DNA of 64,000 nt from Mesorhizobium helmanticense (GTDB lineage: Bacteria; Pseudomonadota; Alphaproteobacteria; Rhizobiales; Rhizobiaceae), in contig NZ_PZJX01000046.1 in assembly GCF_003034915.1 (NCBI RefSeq), positions 1 to 64,000 of the forward strand, given 5' to 3'. Below, one piece after another: positions 39,190 through 45,706 of this stretch (its first letter is position 1; each line of letters opens with the position of its first letter). The notes beneath the pieces were generated by a model. That model searched no databases. It was given only the letters and a program-made list of their open reading frames with translations, and was not told the origin of the DNA. A program made the translations under genes and the position numbers.

Positions 39190-39942
39190 CTACCCCGCCT
39201 TCGCCTCCGGATGGCTGATCGGCTCCCTTACCGTGCCATACTCGGCCCCCCAGCGGTCGGTCATGGCGCAGCGTATGTCCCACAGCTCCGGGAAGAAGCG
39301 GTGCCGCGCGCCGGCCTCCAGCAGTTCGACCGGGCGACCTTTCAGCGACTTCGAGCCGAGCCCGATCGAGCGGTGGATGAGCTGGAGATGGTTGGCGCGG
39401 AACTTCTGGAACAGTTCGTCGAATTCGATCAGCGCCTCGGCCACGACGTAGGAGTCGCCGTGATCATAGCCGGAATCATAGACGTCCTCGACGGTCAGCC
39501 CGCGGCCGTCGAGATAGGATGCCTTGAAGGCCCGCCACAGATCCGGCGGCATGCGCAGCAACAGCTTGAAGCCCGGCGATTCCTGGCCGCTGCCATTGCC
39601 GAGCTGCAGTCGGATCTGCTGATACTCCTTGGGCGACATGGTCTCGAGCAGGTCGAGCTGCGCCGTCATCATGCGCATCAGCCGATGCACGCGCCCCATC
39701 AGCGTGACGATGCGATGCGTGTTCTGCCGTTCGAGGAAATCGACGACATCGACCAGCGTGTAGGTGATGAGCTTCATCCACAGCTCCTCGACCTGGTGCA
39801 CGATCTGGAACTGCAATTCATCCGCGTTGACCATCTCGGCGAGCGGCTTCTGGCAGGCCAGCAGCCTGTCGCATTTGAGATAGACGCCATAGTCGCGCAT
39901 CTCCGGCGCTTCGATGCGGGCGTAATAGTCCGGCTTGTGCAT
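39190..39942 (-). CDS. kynA: Tryptophan 2,3-dioxygenase-family protein
   Basis: The 250-residue protein follows the TDO pattern: YGVYLKCDRLLACQKPLAE, LQFQIVHQVEELWMKLI, SPKEYQQIRLQLGNGSG (as TPxEYxxFRxxLGxxSG), and FRANHLQLIHRSIG, whose histidine (near residue 190) aligns with the haem ligand. C-terminal FFPELWDIR also fits. It lacks the GTGGSSG loop of classical TDO (here GSKSLKGRP). Expected reaction: L-tryptophan to N-formylkynurenine. GGGAG precedes the ATG. An Lrp-type gene lies divergent upstream. Confidence 0.75.
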   Translation of the reverse strand: MHKPDYYARIEAPEMRDYGVYLKCDRLLACQKPLAEMVNADELQFQIVHQVEELWMKLITYTLVDVVDFLERQNTHRIVTLMGRVHRLMRMMTAQLDLLETMSPKEYQQIRLQLGNGSGQESPGFKLLLRMPPDLWRAFKASYLDGRGLTVEDVYDSGYDHGDSYVVAEALIEFDELFQKFRANHLQLIHRSIGLGSKSLKGRPVELLEAGARHRFFPELWDIRCAMTDRWGAEYGTVREPISHPEAKAG

Positions 39943-40085
39943 GGTTTTTCTCCCTGCCCGGCCTGAGGGCTCAAGCTTCGTTCGATCCGAGTCGACAGGA
40001 TAGAAGTTTTCGGCTTGAACATTGTTCCTTTCTGTTATCCAGATAGCTGTAAATGGAGGACGGAAGTCGCTATTGCGTCAACTTT

Positions 40086-40133
40086 GGAGAACGATTGATG
40101 CTGGATGCCCTCGGCCTCAGGATTGTCGCGGTG
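40086..40133 (+). pseudogene. Duplicated fragment of the lrp-type gene start
   Basis: GGAGAACGATTGATGCTGGA and the following CCTCGGCCTCAGGATTGTCG match the ribosome site and first codons of the Lrp gene (40708-40750). The frame MLDALGLRIV continues into unrelated sequence. Confidence 0.7.
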
Positions 40134-40235
40134 CCACGGCGTGCGAGGCCCCCTCGCCAGATCCCGCCCGGCCATTGCGCAACCACCTTGCGACATGCGA
40201 GTTTGGCAAAGACTCATCATCATGGGAGTCTCGAC

Positions 40236-40529
40236 ATGTCCCTTCGTCCGATTGCGTTGACCTCGGCAGCGATCATGCTTGCCTTCACAACCTATGCCCA
40301 GGCCCGGCCGGACACCCGCACCATGACCTGCCAACAGACGCAGGCGCTAATCCAGAGCCGTGGCTCGGTGGTGCTGACCACAGGTCCGAACACCTATGCC
40401 CTCTACGTCCGCCAATACAGCAGTGCGTGTAACTATTCGGAAATCCCGGCGATCGCATATGTGCCGACCCTCGATGGCCAGTGCCAGGTTTATGGATGCA
40501 GGGAGCCGCTCTACACTCCTCCCGGCTGA
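40236..40529 (+). CDS. Small secreted protein, 97 residues
   Basis: Signal peptide MSLRPIALTSAAIMLAFTTYAQA, mature part with RTMTCQQTQALIQSRGSVVLTTG and four cysteines (TC, SACN, GQCQVYGC), probably two disulfides. A partial paralogue starts at 116 on the minus strand. Family seen in rhizobia; function unknown. It sits between the dioxygenase gene and the Lrp regulator. Confidence 0.7.
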   Translation: MSLRPIALTSAAIMLAFTTYAQARPDTRTMTCQQTQALIQSRGSVVLTTGPNTYALYVRQYSSACNYSEIPAIAYVPTLDGQCQVYGCREPLYTPPG

Positions 40530-40719
40530 CGGCCTCACGCCGGGCGACGAGCCGCGCTGCCGATTGACGGCGCGCTTGCCGGTCGCACCACAACAGGAAA
40601 GCACATGGCTCGGCGACCGTCTTTCAGGGCGCGCGCCGCTCGAATTTTTCTTGTTGTTGTTCAGGAACAGAAAAGGCAGGACGATTAGCGGGTTTGAGGC
40701 GGCCATAGGAGAACGATCG

Positions 40720-41193
40720 GTGCTGGACGCCCTCGACATCAGGATTGTGGAAGCGCTCGAACGCGATGCGCGAATCTCCTTCGCCGCGCTCGCCGACGAG
40801 GTCGGCCTGAGCAAGACGCCGTGCTGGAAGCGGGTCAAGGCGCTGGAGGATGCCGGCATCATCAGGGGCTACTCGACGCGCATCGATCCGGCCAAACTCG
40901 GCTTCGGCATCGAAGCCTTCATCCAGGTATCGATCGATTTCGAGGTGTCGGACGCTTTCGAGGCGGCGGTCAAGAAACACCCGCTGATCCGCCGCTGCCA
41001 CGCCACCACGGGCGAGGCCGATTATCTCCTGCAGATCGTCACCGTCGACATGATGGCGCTGGACCGGATGCTGCGCGTGGAACTCAGCCGCCTGCCCGGC
41101 GTGCGCCGCACCATCACCTCGATGGCGATGCGCGAGATCAAGGGCGACATCTCGTTTGCTGCCGCCGTGGGACACGCGCAGACAGAGCGATAG
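40720..41193 (+). CDS. Lrp/AsnC-family transcriptional regulator
   Basis: A GTG start with AGGAGA upstream gives 157 residues: N-terminal helix-turn-helix (VLDALDIRIVEALERDARIS, LADEVGLSKTPCWKRVKALEDAGII) and a C-terminal RAM/AsnC effector domain (GFGIEAFIQVSIDF, CHATTGEADYLLQIV, LPGVRRTITSMAM). Near a TDO-family gene on the other strand, it may act like KynR, the Lrp-type activator of kynurenine genes; this is inference. Confidence 0.8.
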   Translation: MLDALDIRIVEALERDARISFAALADEVGLSKTPCWKRVKALEDAGIIRGYSTRIDPAKLGFGIEAFIQVSIDFEVSDAFEAAVKKHPLIRRCHATTGEADYLLQIVTVDMMALDRMLRVELSRLPGVRRTITSMAMREIKGDISFAAAVGHAQTER

Positions 41194-41218
41194 GAGGGGC
41201 CGCTTTCGCGTGCTTCCG

Positions 41219-41407
41219 TCACAATCCTTCCCGCCACACAGGGGGCTTCGATTTCAACGGCTGCGTTCCTGGCTCGTCGCGTCCCTCCTTCTGCCGTTCG
41301 CCGTCGGCCTTCCGCTTAGGACAGTCCTCGTAATTATGGTCACGCCCGCCGCAGTAGGAGCAGCATTTTGCCGGCGTGTCGGACTGGAGCATCGAGGCCA
41401 TTCCCAA
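41219..41407 (-). CDS. Small protein with a CCHC zinc-knuckle motif
   Basis: The frame holds CSYCGGRDHNYEDCP, an exact C-x2-C-x4-H-x4-C knuckle, followed by a charged tail (KRKADGERQKEGRDEP). Start may be the first ATG (62 residues), MASMLQS or MLQSDTP; GGGA spacing favours the last. Zinc knuckles bind single-stranded nucleic acid or protein and are rare in bacteria. Opposite strand to the genes around it. Confidence 0.45.
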   Translation of the reverse strand: MGMASMLQSDTPAKCCSYCGGRDHNYEDCPKRKADGERQKEGRDEPGTQPLKSKPPVWREGL

Positions 41408-41515
41408 GAATGCGCCAGAGGTCGTCTGGTTGCAGCAACGCTGCGAACCGAAGTTGATTCGCGGACAGCTTCATTCGCGGACGGGAAAGTGTTAGAGAGC
41501 GTTCACGTCGTCTAT

Positions 41516-41589
41516 TCCCGCTTCGTCTAATGGTAGGACAGCGCCCTTTGAAGGCGTGAATCGTGGTTCGAGCCCATGAGCGGGAACCA
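41516..41589 (+). tRNA. tRNA-Gln (TTG), noncanonical extra copy
   Basis: Acceptor TCCCGCT pairs with AGCGGGA, then A and CCA. D arm GTCT / GGAC, anticodon stem GCGCC / GGCGT with loop CTTTGAA (anticodon TTG, glutamine), T arm CGTGG / CCATG with TTCGAGC loop. All stems close with a few G-T pairs. The sequence differs from the usual rhizobial tRNA-Gln, as I remember it. Confidence 0.8.
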
Positions 41590-41743
41590 GCGGCGCGGCC
41601 GGCGCCACTGCCGGACAGGCGACACGACGCCGGTTTTTTCGGCCTGCCACCGCCATCGGCGAGATTCAACGTCAGGTTTTAGAAACGCAACCACTCATTT
41701 ACTTAGGCGCTGTACCAGACGGCGGTGAATCGCCGGAGGTCGA

Positions 41744-41941
41744 ATGTCGGGACGTGCATTGCGCTTTGAATGTATCATGGAGCCAAACGGCAGGTGGATG
41801 GTGTGGGATAAAAAGCTCGACCTGCCGGCCCAGTTTTCAGCCCTTGCGCTGATCGGCCTGTGTCACCTTGAAGCCATTTCGCTCTGCGACCTCTTGAACG
41901 AGACCGACACTGCCGATGTACGGCAAAACCGGGCTTCGTGA
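41744..41941 (+). CDS. Hypothetical protein, 65 residues
   Basis: GGAGG lies close before the ATG. The product (MSGRALRFECIMEPNGRWMV, then LALIGLCHLEAISLCDLLNE) looks like a small folded cytoplasmic protein with two cysteines. Not recognised. Confidence 0.5.
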   Translation: MSGRALRFECIMEPNGRWMVWDKKLDLPAQFSALALIGLCHLEAISLCDLLNETDTADVRQNRAS

Positions 41942-42039
41942 TCGCCGTATCGAACGGCGCCAGCCTGAATGGCTGGCGCTCCGTAGCCGCGCAGCCGGGA
42001 TTTGCCTTGACAAACAAGAGTGCTATATTAGCTGACTAA

Positions 42040-42249
42040 ATGATTCACAGTCGGCGAGCCGGCATGGCCAAGAAGAAATCGAAACTGGAACTGTCTGGTG
42101 TTTCCGCGGTTTCTCCGGCGGAAGCCTACGAGGCGGCCTACTTCGCTCGAAAGTGCGGACTGACCCGGGACGAAGCGCTGAAGATCATGCGCGAAGCCCA
42201 GCGCTCGGCGGAGGCGACGATATCTGCCGGCACCAGGCGGCAGAATTAG
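42040..42249 (+). CDS. Small DUF3606-like protein
   Basis: The likely start is MAKKKSKLELSG (42064), with an in-frame ATG at 42040. The C-terminal part SPAEAYEAAYFARKCGLTRDEALKIMREAQ has the pattern of DUF3606 proteins (a short helix pair after a basic head). Role unknown. Confidence 0.5.
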   Translation: MIHSRRAGMAKKKSKLELSGVSAVSPAEAYEAAYFARKCGLTRDEALKIMREAQRSAEATISAGTRRQN

Positions 42250-42460
42250 CCCGATATCCGAAGCCCCTCTCCGCCCACGATCGGCGGGATCTCGCCAGTG
42301 ATGTGGCTGGAGCATTGCGGCGAGGCCAGGAACACATAGGCCGGGGCGCCATCCGGTTTGGGTTTCGCCTTGGCGCGGTCGTCGATGTCGACCTTGCGTT
42401 GCACGCGGCGCTGCTTGCGCACCGTCTTTGACGTGTCGAATTTCTTCAGCGTCGGTTCCT
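42249..42460 (-). pseudogene. C-terminal remnant of a short-chain dehydrogenase
   Basis: On the minus strand the frame reads GAPAYVFLASPQCSSHITGE and IPPIVGGEGL, the C-terminal block of GSP39-type SDR enzymes (PAYVFLAS...YITGE...GGE). The cofactor and catalytic parts are missing; upstream is an unrelated basic stretch (KTVRKQRRVQRKVDIDDRAK). Confidence 0.6.
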
Positions 42461-42669
42461 CCCTCGTTCCAAAGGTACAACGCATGCCGATCGAAAAGGT
42501 CGGCCGCCGTCTCACCGGGGTTCGTTGGAGCGGGCCGACACAGCCGAGAACCCTCCCTGCACAACGCTCGGCCCAATCGTTCCCGGAGACATATCAAAGT
42601 TAAATGCGAACGGCTGCCCCGAGGTGATAGTCAATCTCGGCGGGGGGCTATCGGGAGGAGAAGAAGCCC

Positions 42670-42846
42670 ATGGAGATTGGAGACTTGCTTGACAGATTGT
42701 CGGCCACTTTGCAGCGCAGGCATCCCCCCATCCCGCCACCGTCGGTCAGGCCGATCCGCAACTCGCTCGCCGACGACGCCCCGCCAAAGCCGCGTGAATT
42801 GCCCCGCACCGACCACGCCCGCCAAGCCGACCGGCGAGCAATATAA
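42670..42846 (+). CDS. Hypothetical protein, 58 residues
   Basis: GGGAGGAGAAG precedes the ATG. The product starts MEIGDLLDRLSATLQRRHPP and is then proline- and arginine-rich. The clear ribosome site is the main support. Confidence 0.45.
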   Translation: MEIGDLLDRLSATLQRRHPPIPPPSVRPIRNSLADDAPPKPRELPRTDHARQADRRAI

Positions 42847-42909
42847 TGGATGCAACCATCGCCGGTTATCTTCGTTTATCGCGATCCAAATCCTATGCGG
42901 GTGGCAGTG

Positions 42910-43020
42910 ATGAAATCGTTTCAGACAAGTAATCCCATTCTGGTCTTGGGCGCCGCTCTTTTCCTGCTCGCGCCCTTCGTGGGGCTGCTGTGGCGTACAA
43001 GAGAATGGTTTGGATGGTGA
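42910..43020 (+). CDS. 36-residue single-span membrane protein
   Basis: Reads MKSFQTSNPILVLGAALFLL then APFVGLLWRTREWFGW and stop: one membrane helix and a basic, tryptophan-rich end. An in-frame ATG at 42895 would add five residues. It ends six bases before the DUF982 gene. Confidence 0.5.
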   Translation: MKSFQTSNPILVLGAALFLLAPFVGLLWRTREWFGW

Positions 43021-43026
43021 GTACTG

Positions 43027-43341
43027 ATGAGCACGTTCCTGCCACTGACCATTAAATTCGTGGACGGTGACTCGATGGTGGTTTCATCGATCGCCGATGC
43101 CAGGAAGGCGCTTGATGGCAAATGGGCGAACAAGCAAGCCGCGCCCTATACCGCGGCGGTCAGGCTGGTGGACGATGCCCTGAATGGCATTTGCCGCCCG
43201 GCCATTGCTTTCGACGCCTTCGCCAAAGCCGCGGTCGAACAGGGTTTGCTGAAGCCCGCGAAGCCGTCGAGCGCGCTTGCCATGCTGGACGAGTTGTGCG
43301 CGCCGGACGGCCAGGTGCAACGTGATCGGTCCGGCCGATGA
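43027..43341 (+). CDS. DUF982 protein
   Basis: The 104-residue protein has the DUF982 order: a beta start (TIKFVDGDSMVVSSIADARKAL), WANKQAAPYTAAVRLVDDALNG and AFDAFAKAAVEQGLL. The family is abundant in Rhizobium and Mesorhizobium, without a known function. Tightly spaced after the 36-residue gene. Confidence 0.75.
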   Translation: MSTFLPLTIKFVDGDSMVVSSIADARKALDGKWANKQAAPYTAAVRLVDDALNGICRPAIAFDAFAKAAVEQGLLKPAKPSSALAMLDELCAPDGQVQRDRSGR

Positions 43342-43356
43342 TAGACGGTCTCGCGC

Positions 43357-43638
43357 ATGGCTTGGATCCTTAGGGTTGGCGACGAAGTGATCGTGAATGG
43401 CACCGTCCTGAAAGTGCTCGGCAGTGGTCGCGCGCGTGTCAGGATCCCTACCCATAATTTCCCTTTCGCGATCGAGCCTCCGGCCGGCGCCAAACCGGGC
43501 GATCAGATTGCCATAGTCGGCCATGTCACGGACGTCGACCAGGGCAAAGGCAGGGTCACCTTCAAGGCGGGCGGCCTTGTCACCGTCGATATCGCCTCCC
43601 TTACCGCGTGGAAGCCCACACATCGGGACCCGCAATAG
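43357..43638 (+). CDS. Hypothetical small beta-rich protein, 93 residues
   Basis: Starts MAWILRVGDEVIVNGTVLKV with VRIPTHNFPFAIEPPAG and GHVTDVDQGKGRVTFKAGGLVTV. It looks like an SH3- or OB-like small barrel. It follows DUF982 by 15 bases, so is likely cotranscribed. Unrecognised. Confidence 0.55.
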   Translation: MAWILRVGDEVIVNGTVLKVLGSGRARVRIPTHNFPFAIEPPAGAKPGDQIAIVGHVTDVDQGKGRVTFKAGGLVTVDIASLTAWKPTHRDPQ

Positions 43639-43656
43639 CAGGCCGCGGATCCTGGC

Positions 43657-44376
43657 CTATCTCGGCTCACGATTCATGCTGAGATAGGTGGGATCGAATT
43701 CGGCTATTTCGACAAGCCGCTGCCAGTCCAGTATCGTTACCTTGTGGTTTGCCCAGCCAATCACGCCGATCTTGCGCAGCGTGCCGATGACCCGGTTCAT
43801 GTGGACGACCGACAGCCCCAGCACGTCAGCCAGTTCCGCCTGCGACAGAGGAAGCAGGAAACTCATCCCGTCGGTCCGTTTGACCACCTGAAGCCGGATA
43901 AAGAGTTCGCAAATGAGATGGGCCAGATGCGATATCTTGGAGCGCCGGCCCATGGCCACGATCCATTCCCGGTGGATCGCGCCATCGACAAGTGTATCCA
44001 GCCAAAGCAGCCGGGTGAGATGAGGAGCCTGCTCGGTAATGGTGCGCAGCTTGCTGTGCTCGGCGGCGATGACGTGACATGGCGACAGCGCGATGATGCC
44101 GTGGTCCATCGTCTTCAGAAGAAAAGCATGCAGGTCAACGAAATCGCCGGGTACCTGCAGGGAGGTGAACTGCCGCCCGCCATCTTCCAGCACCTTGTAG
44201 CGCGCGGCCAGGCCGTCAACGATGAGTGTGCTGTAAATCGGCCTCGAACCTTCCGAAACGATATCCTCGCCGGTGGCGAAATATTTTTCGGTCGACATGG
44301 CACTGGCAAGCAGCGCCTGCTCGCCCTCCGAGAGGGCGTCGTGCTGGCCGAGATTGAGATAAAGCGACTCCAGCAT
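43657..44376 (-). CDS. CRP/FNR-family transcriptional regulator
   Basis: The 239-residue protein has an N-terminal cyclic-nucleotide-binding-like barrel (TEKYFATGEDIVSEGSRPIY, then LQVPGDFVDLHAFL) and a C-terminal winged helix (LPLSQAELADVLGLSVVHMNRVIGTLRKIG). No FNR-type cysteine cluster is present, so it is not an FeS oxygen sensor. Such proteins are numerous in Mesorhizobium and often stress-related. Confidence 0.8.
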   Translation of the reverse strand: MLESLYLNLGQHDALSEGEQALLASAMSTEKYFATGEDIVSEGSRPIYSTLIVDGLAARYKVLEDGGRQFTSLQVPGDFVDLHAFLLKTMDHGIIALSPCHVIAAEHSKLRTITEQAPHLTRLLWLDTLVDGAIHREWIVAMGRRSKISHLAHLICELFIRLQVVKRTDGMSFLLPLSQAELADVLGLSVVHMNRVIGTLRKIGVIGWANHKVTILDWQRLVEIAEFDPTYLSMNREPR

Positions 44377-44559
44377 CCAAGATTTCCGATCCTGCTTTTA
44401 ACGCCTGGATGAAACGTTGGAAGTCAAGGGTGGTTGCAGCAAGCCAACCATCGCCGCCTCCGGCATCTGCACCGGATCTCTTCCAAGGCCTTGTCTCCGG
44501 CGCGATTGGAACCATGAGCGCGGACACGAATTGAAGTTTATGATGCCGGATCCTGTCGC

Positions 44560-44793
44560 ATGGAACGTTTCTATTTCGACCTCTACAACACTGAGCACAC
44601 CCAAATGGATGGCGAAGGACAGCTCTTTCCCACCCGGGAAAGGGCGGGGATGGAAGCGCTGCGGATATTGCACGATGTCGCGCGCGACGAGGTGTCGGAC
44701 GGCGACAATCTGAAGATCGTCGTCAAGGTGCGGGACGCGAACGGAGATCAGATCTTTGAGGCCTCTCTGGTCCTCGCCTCAGCCTGGAGCTAA
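44560..44793 (+). CDS. DUF6894-like small protein
   Basis: The 77-residue protein (MERFYFDLYNTEHTQMDGEG, TREAGMEALRILHDVARDEV-type helix, LKIVVKVRDANGDQIFEASL) matches the plan of DUF6894 proteins common in Rhizobiales: strand, acidic turn, helix, strand pair. Function unknown. Confidence 0.65.
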   Translation: MERFYFDLYNTEHTQMDGEGQLFPTRERAGMEALRILHDVARDEVSDGDNLKIVVKVRDANGDQIFEASLVLASAWS

Positions 44794-45096
44794 GCAAAAT
44801 GCCAGCGATAACGTTCCAAATTCCCAACGGCTGGAATAACGCTGGCTGAGCACGTTCATTTTTCGGCCCGGGACTGTTTCTGCTGCGCGCTACCGCATAG
44901 ACATACGGCGGACTCTTGCCCTCAAGATCGGCCTGATCGACCTCGGAGCACGTTCATCGGCATTGCACTTATATTAGCTTAAGCGCATATTTAGTCAGCC
45001 GGTGAACGACCCAAGCCGGTTAGGCTCGGCGCCAGTCCCCCCCTCGATCCCCCCGACGCCGAGCCGCTATGGATCGAAGGCCCCAGGAGACGAACC
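44794..45096. other. Gap before the GYD gene
   Basis: About 300 bases with no gene. It includes a GC-rich hairpin at 45023-45065 and an AT-rich stretch near 44970 that could hold a promoter. Confidence 0.4.
45023..45065. repeat. 9-base inverted repeat in the GYD gene leader
   Basis: GGCTCGGCG / CGCCGAGCC with a C-rich 25-base loop, ending about 30 bases before the start codon. It may control translation or transcription. Confidence 0.45.
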
Positions 45097-45426
45097 ATGC
45101 CCATGTATCTCTCACGATTCAGCTATACGCCCGAGACCTGGGCGCGCATGATCGAAAACCCCGAGGATCGGCGTGACGCAGCCCGTACCTACATCGAAGC
45201 AGCGGGCGGAAAGCTGCACGGGTTCTGGTACGCTTTCGGAGAGCACGATGGCTGGAACCTGTGGGAGGCGCCAGACAATGTTTCGATGGCATCTGTCGTG
45301 CTTGCCATTGGTGCGGGAGGAGCGCTCAGCTCGTACGAGACCACCGTTCTGCTCAGCGTCGAAGAGACGATGCAAGCCCTGGGCAAGGCAAAGTCGATCC
45401 GATATCGCCCGCCGGGAAAGCCCTGA
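45097..45426 (+). CDS. GYD-domain protein
   Basis: The 109-residue protein (MPMYLSRFSYTPETWARMIE, GGKLHGFWYAFGEHDGWNLW, VVLAIGAGGALSSYETTVLLS, then EETMQALGKA) fits the GYD family, dimeric alpha-beta barrel-like small proteins; the signature glycine-tyrosine-aspartate is here EHDGWNL. Role unknown. GGAG lies upstream. Confidence 0.8.
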   Translation: MPMYLSRFSYTPETWARMIENPEDRRDAARTYIEAAGGKLHGFWYAFGEHDGWNLWEAPDNVSMASVVLAIGAGGALSSYETTVLLSVEETMQALGKAKSIRYRPPGKP

Positions 45427-45462
45427 CGAACTCCCACGTTAGACGGACGTTCGCCCACCCAC

Positions 45463-45537
45463 CTATCTTAGGCCAAGGAAACTCAGTATCACCAATACGA
45501 TCACCACAGCACCGACCAACCAGATAATATTGTTCAT
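45463..45537 (-). CDS. 24-residue membrane peptide
   Basis: Reads MNNIIWLVGAVVIVLVILSF then LGLR and stop, preceded by a strong AGGAGGAG site. A single hydrophobic helix. Similar tiny conserved peptides occur in Rhizobiales. An EcfG-like promoter lies 50-75 bases upstream. Confidence 0.65.
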   Translation of the reverse strand: MNNIIWLVGAVVIVLVILSFLGLR

Positions 45538-45589
45538 GACGTGCTCCTCCTGCGGGGTCACGCCGTAAAAGACGGGACCGCGAGAACAG

Positions 45590-45614
45590 AACATAAGCCG
45601 CACCTAAAAGTTCC
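45590..45614 (-). promoter_or_regulatory. EcfG-like promoter (GGAAC-N16-TGTT) for the 24-residue peptide
   Basis: On the minus strand GGAAC (45614-45610) and TGTT (45593-45590) are 16 bases apart, 53 bases before the ATG. Confidence 0.5.
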
Positions 45615-45706
45615 ATGATTGCTCGCGATCGACACGGAAGGAAGCCGCTTGCCGGAACCGCCGGGAACTTTGCAACGCGGCGCCTGGAGGCATCCAGCCG
45701 CAAATG

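Noticed and set aside
42040..42249. Small toxin-antitoxin pair at 42.0-42.5 kb
   Set aside because: The plus gene is DUF3606-like and the minus frame is an SDR remnant; neither resembles a toxin or antitoxin.
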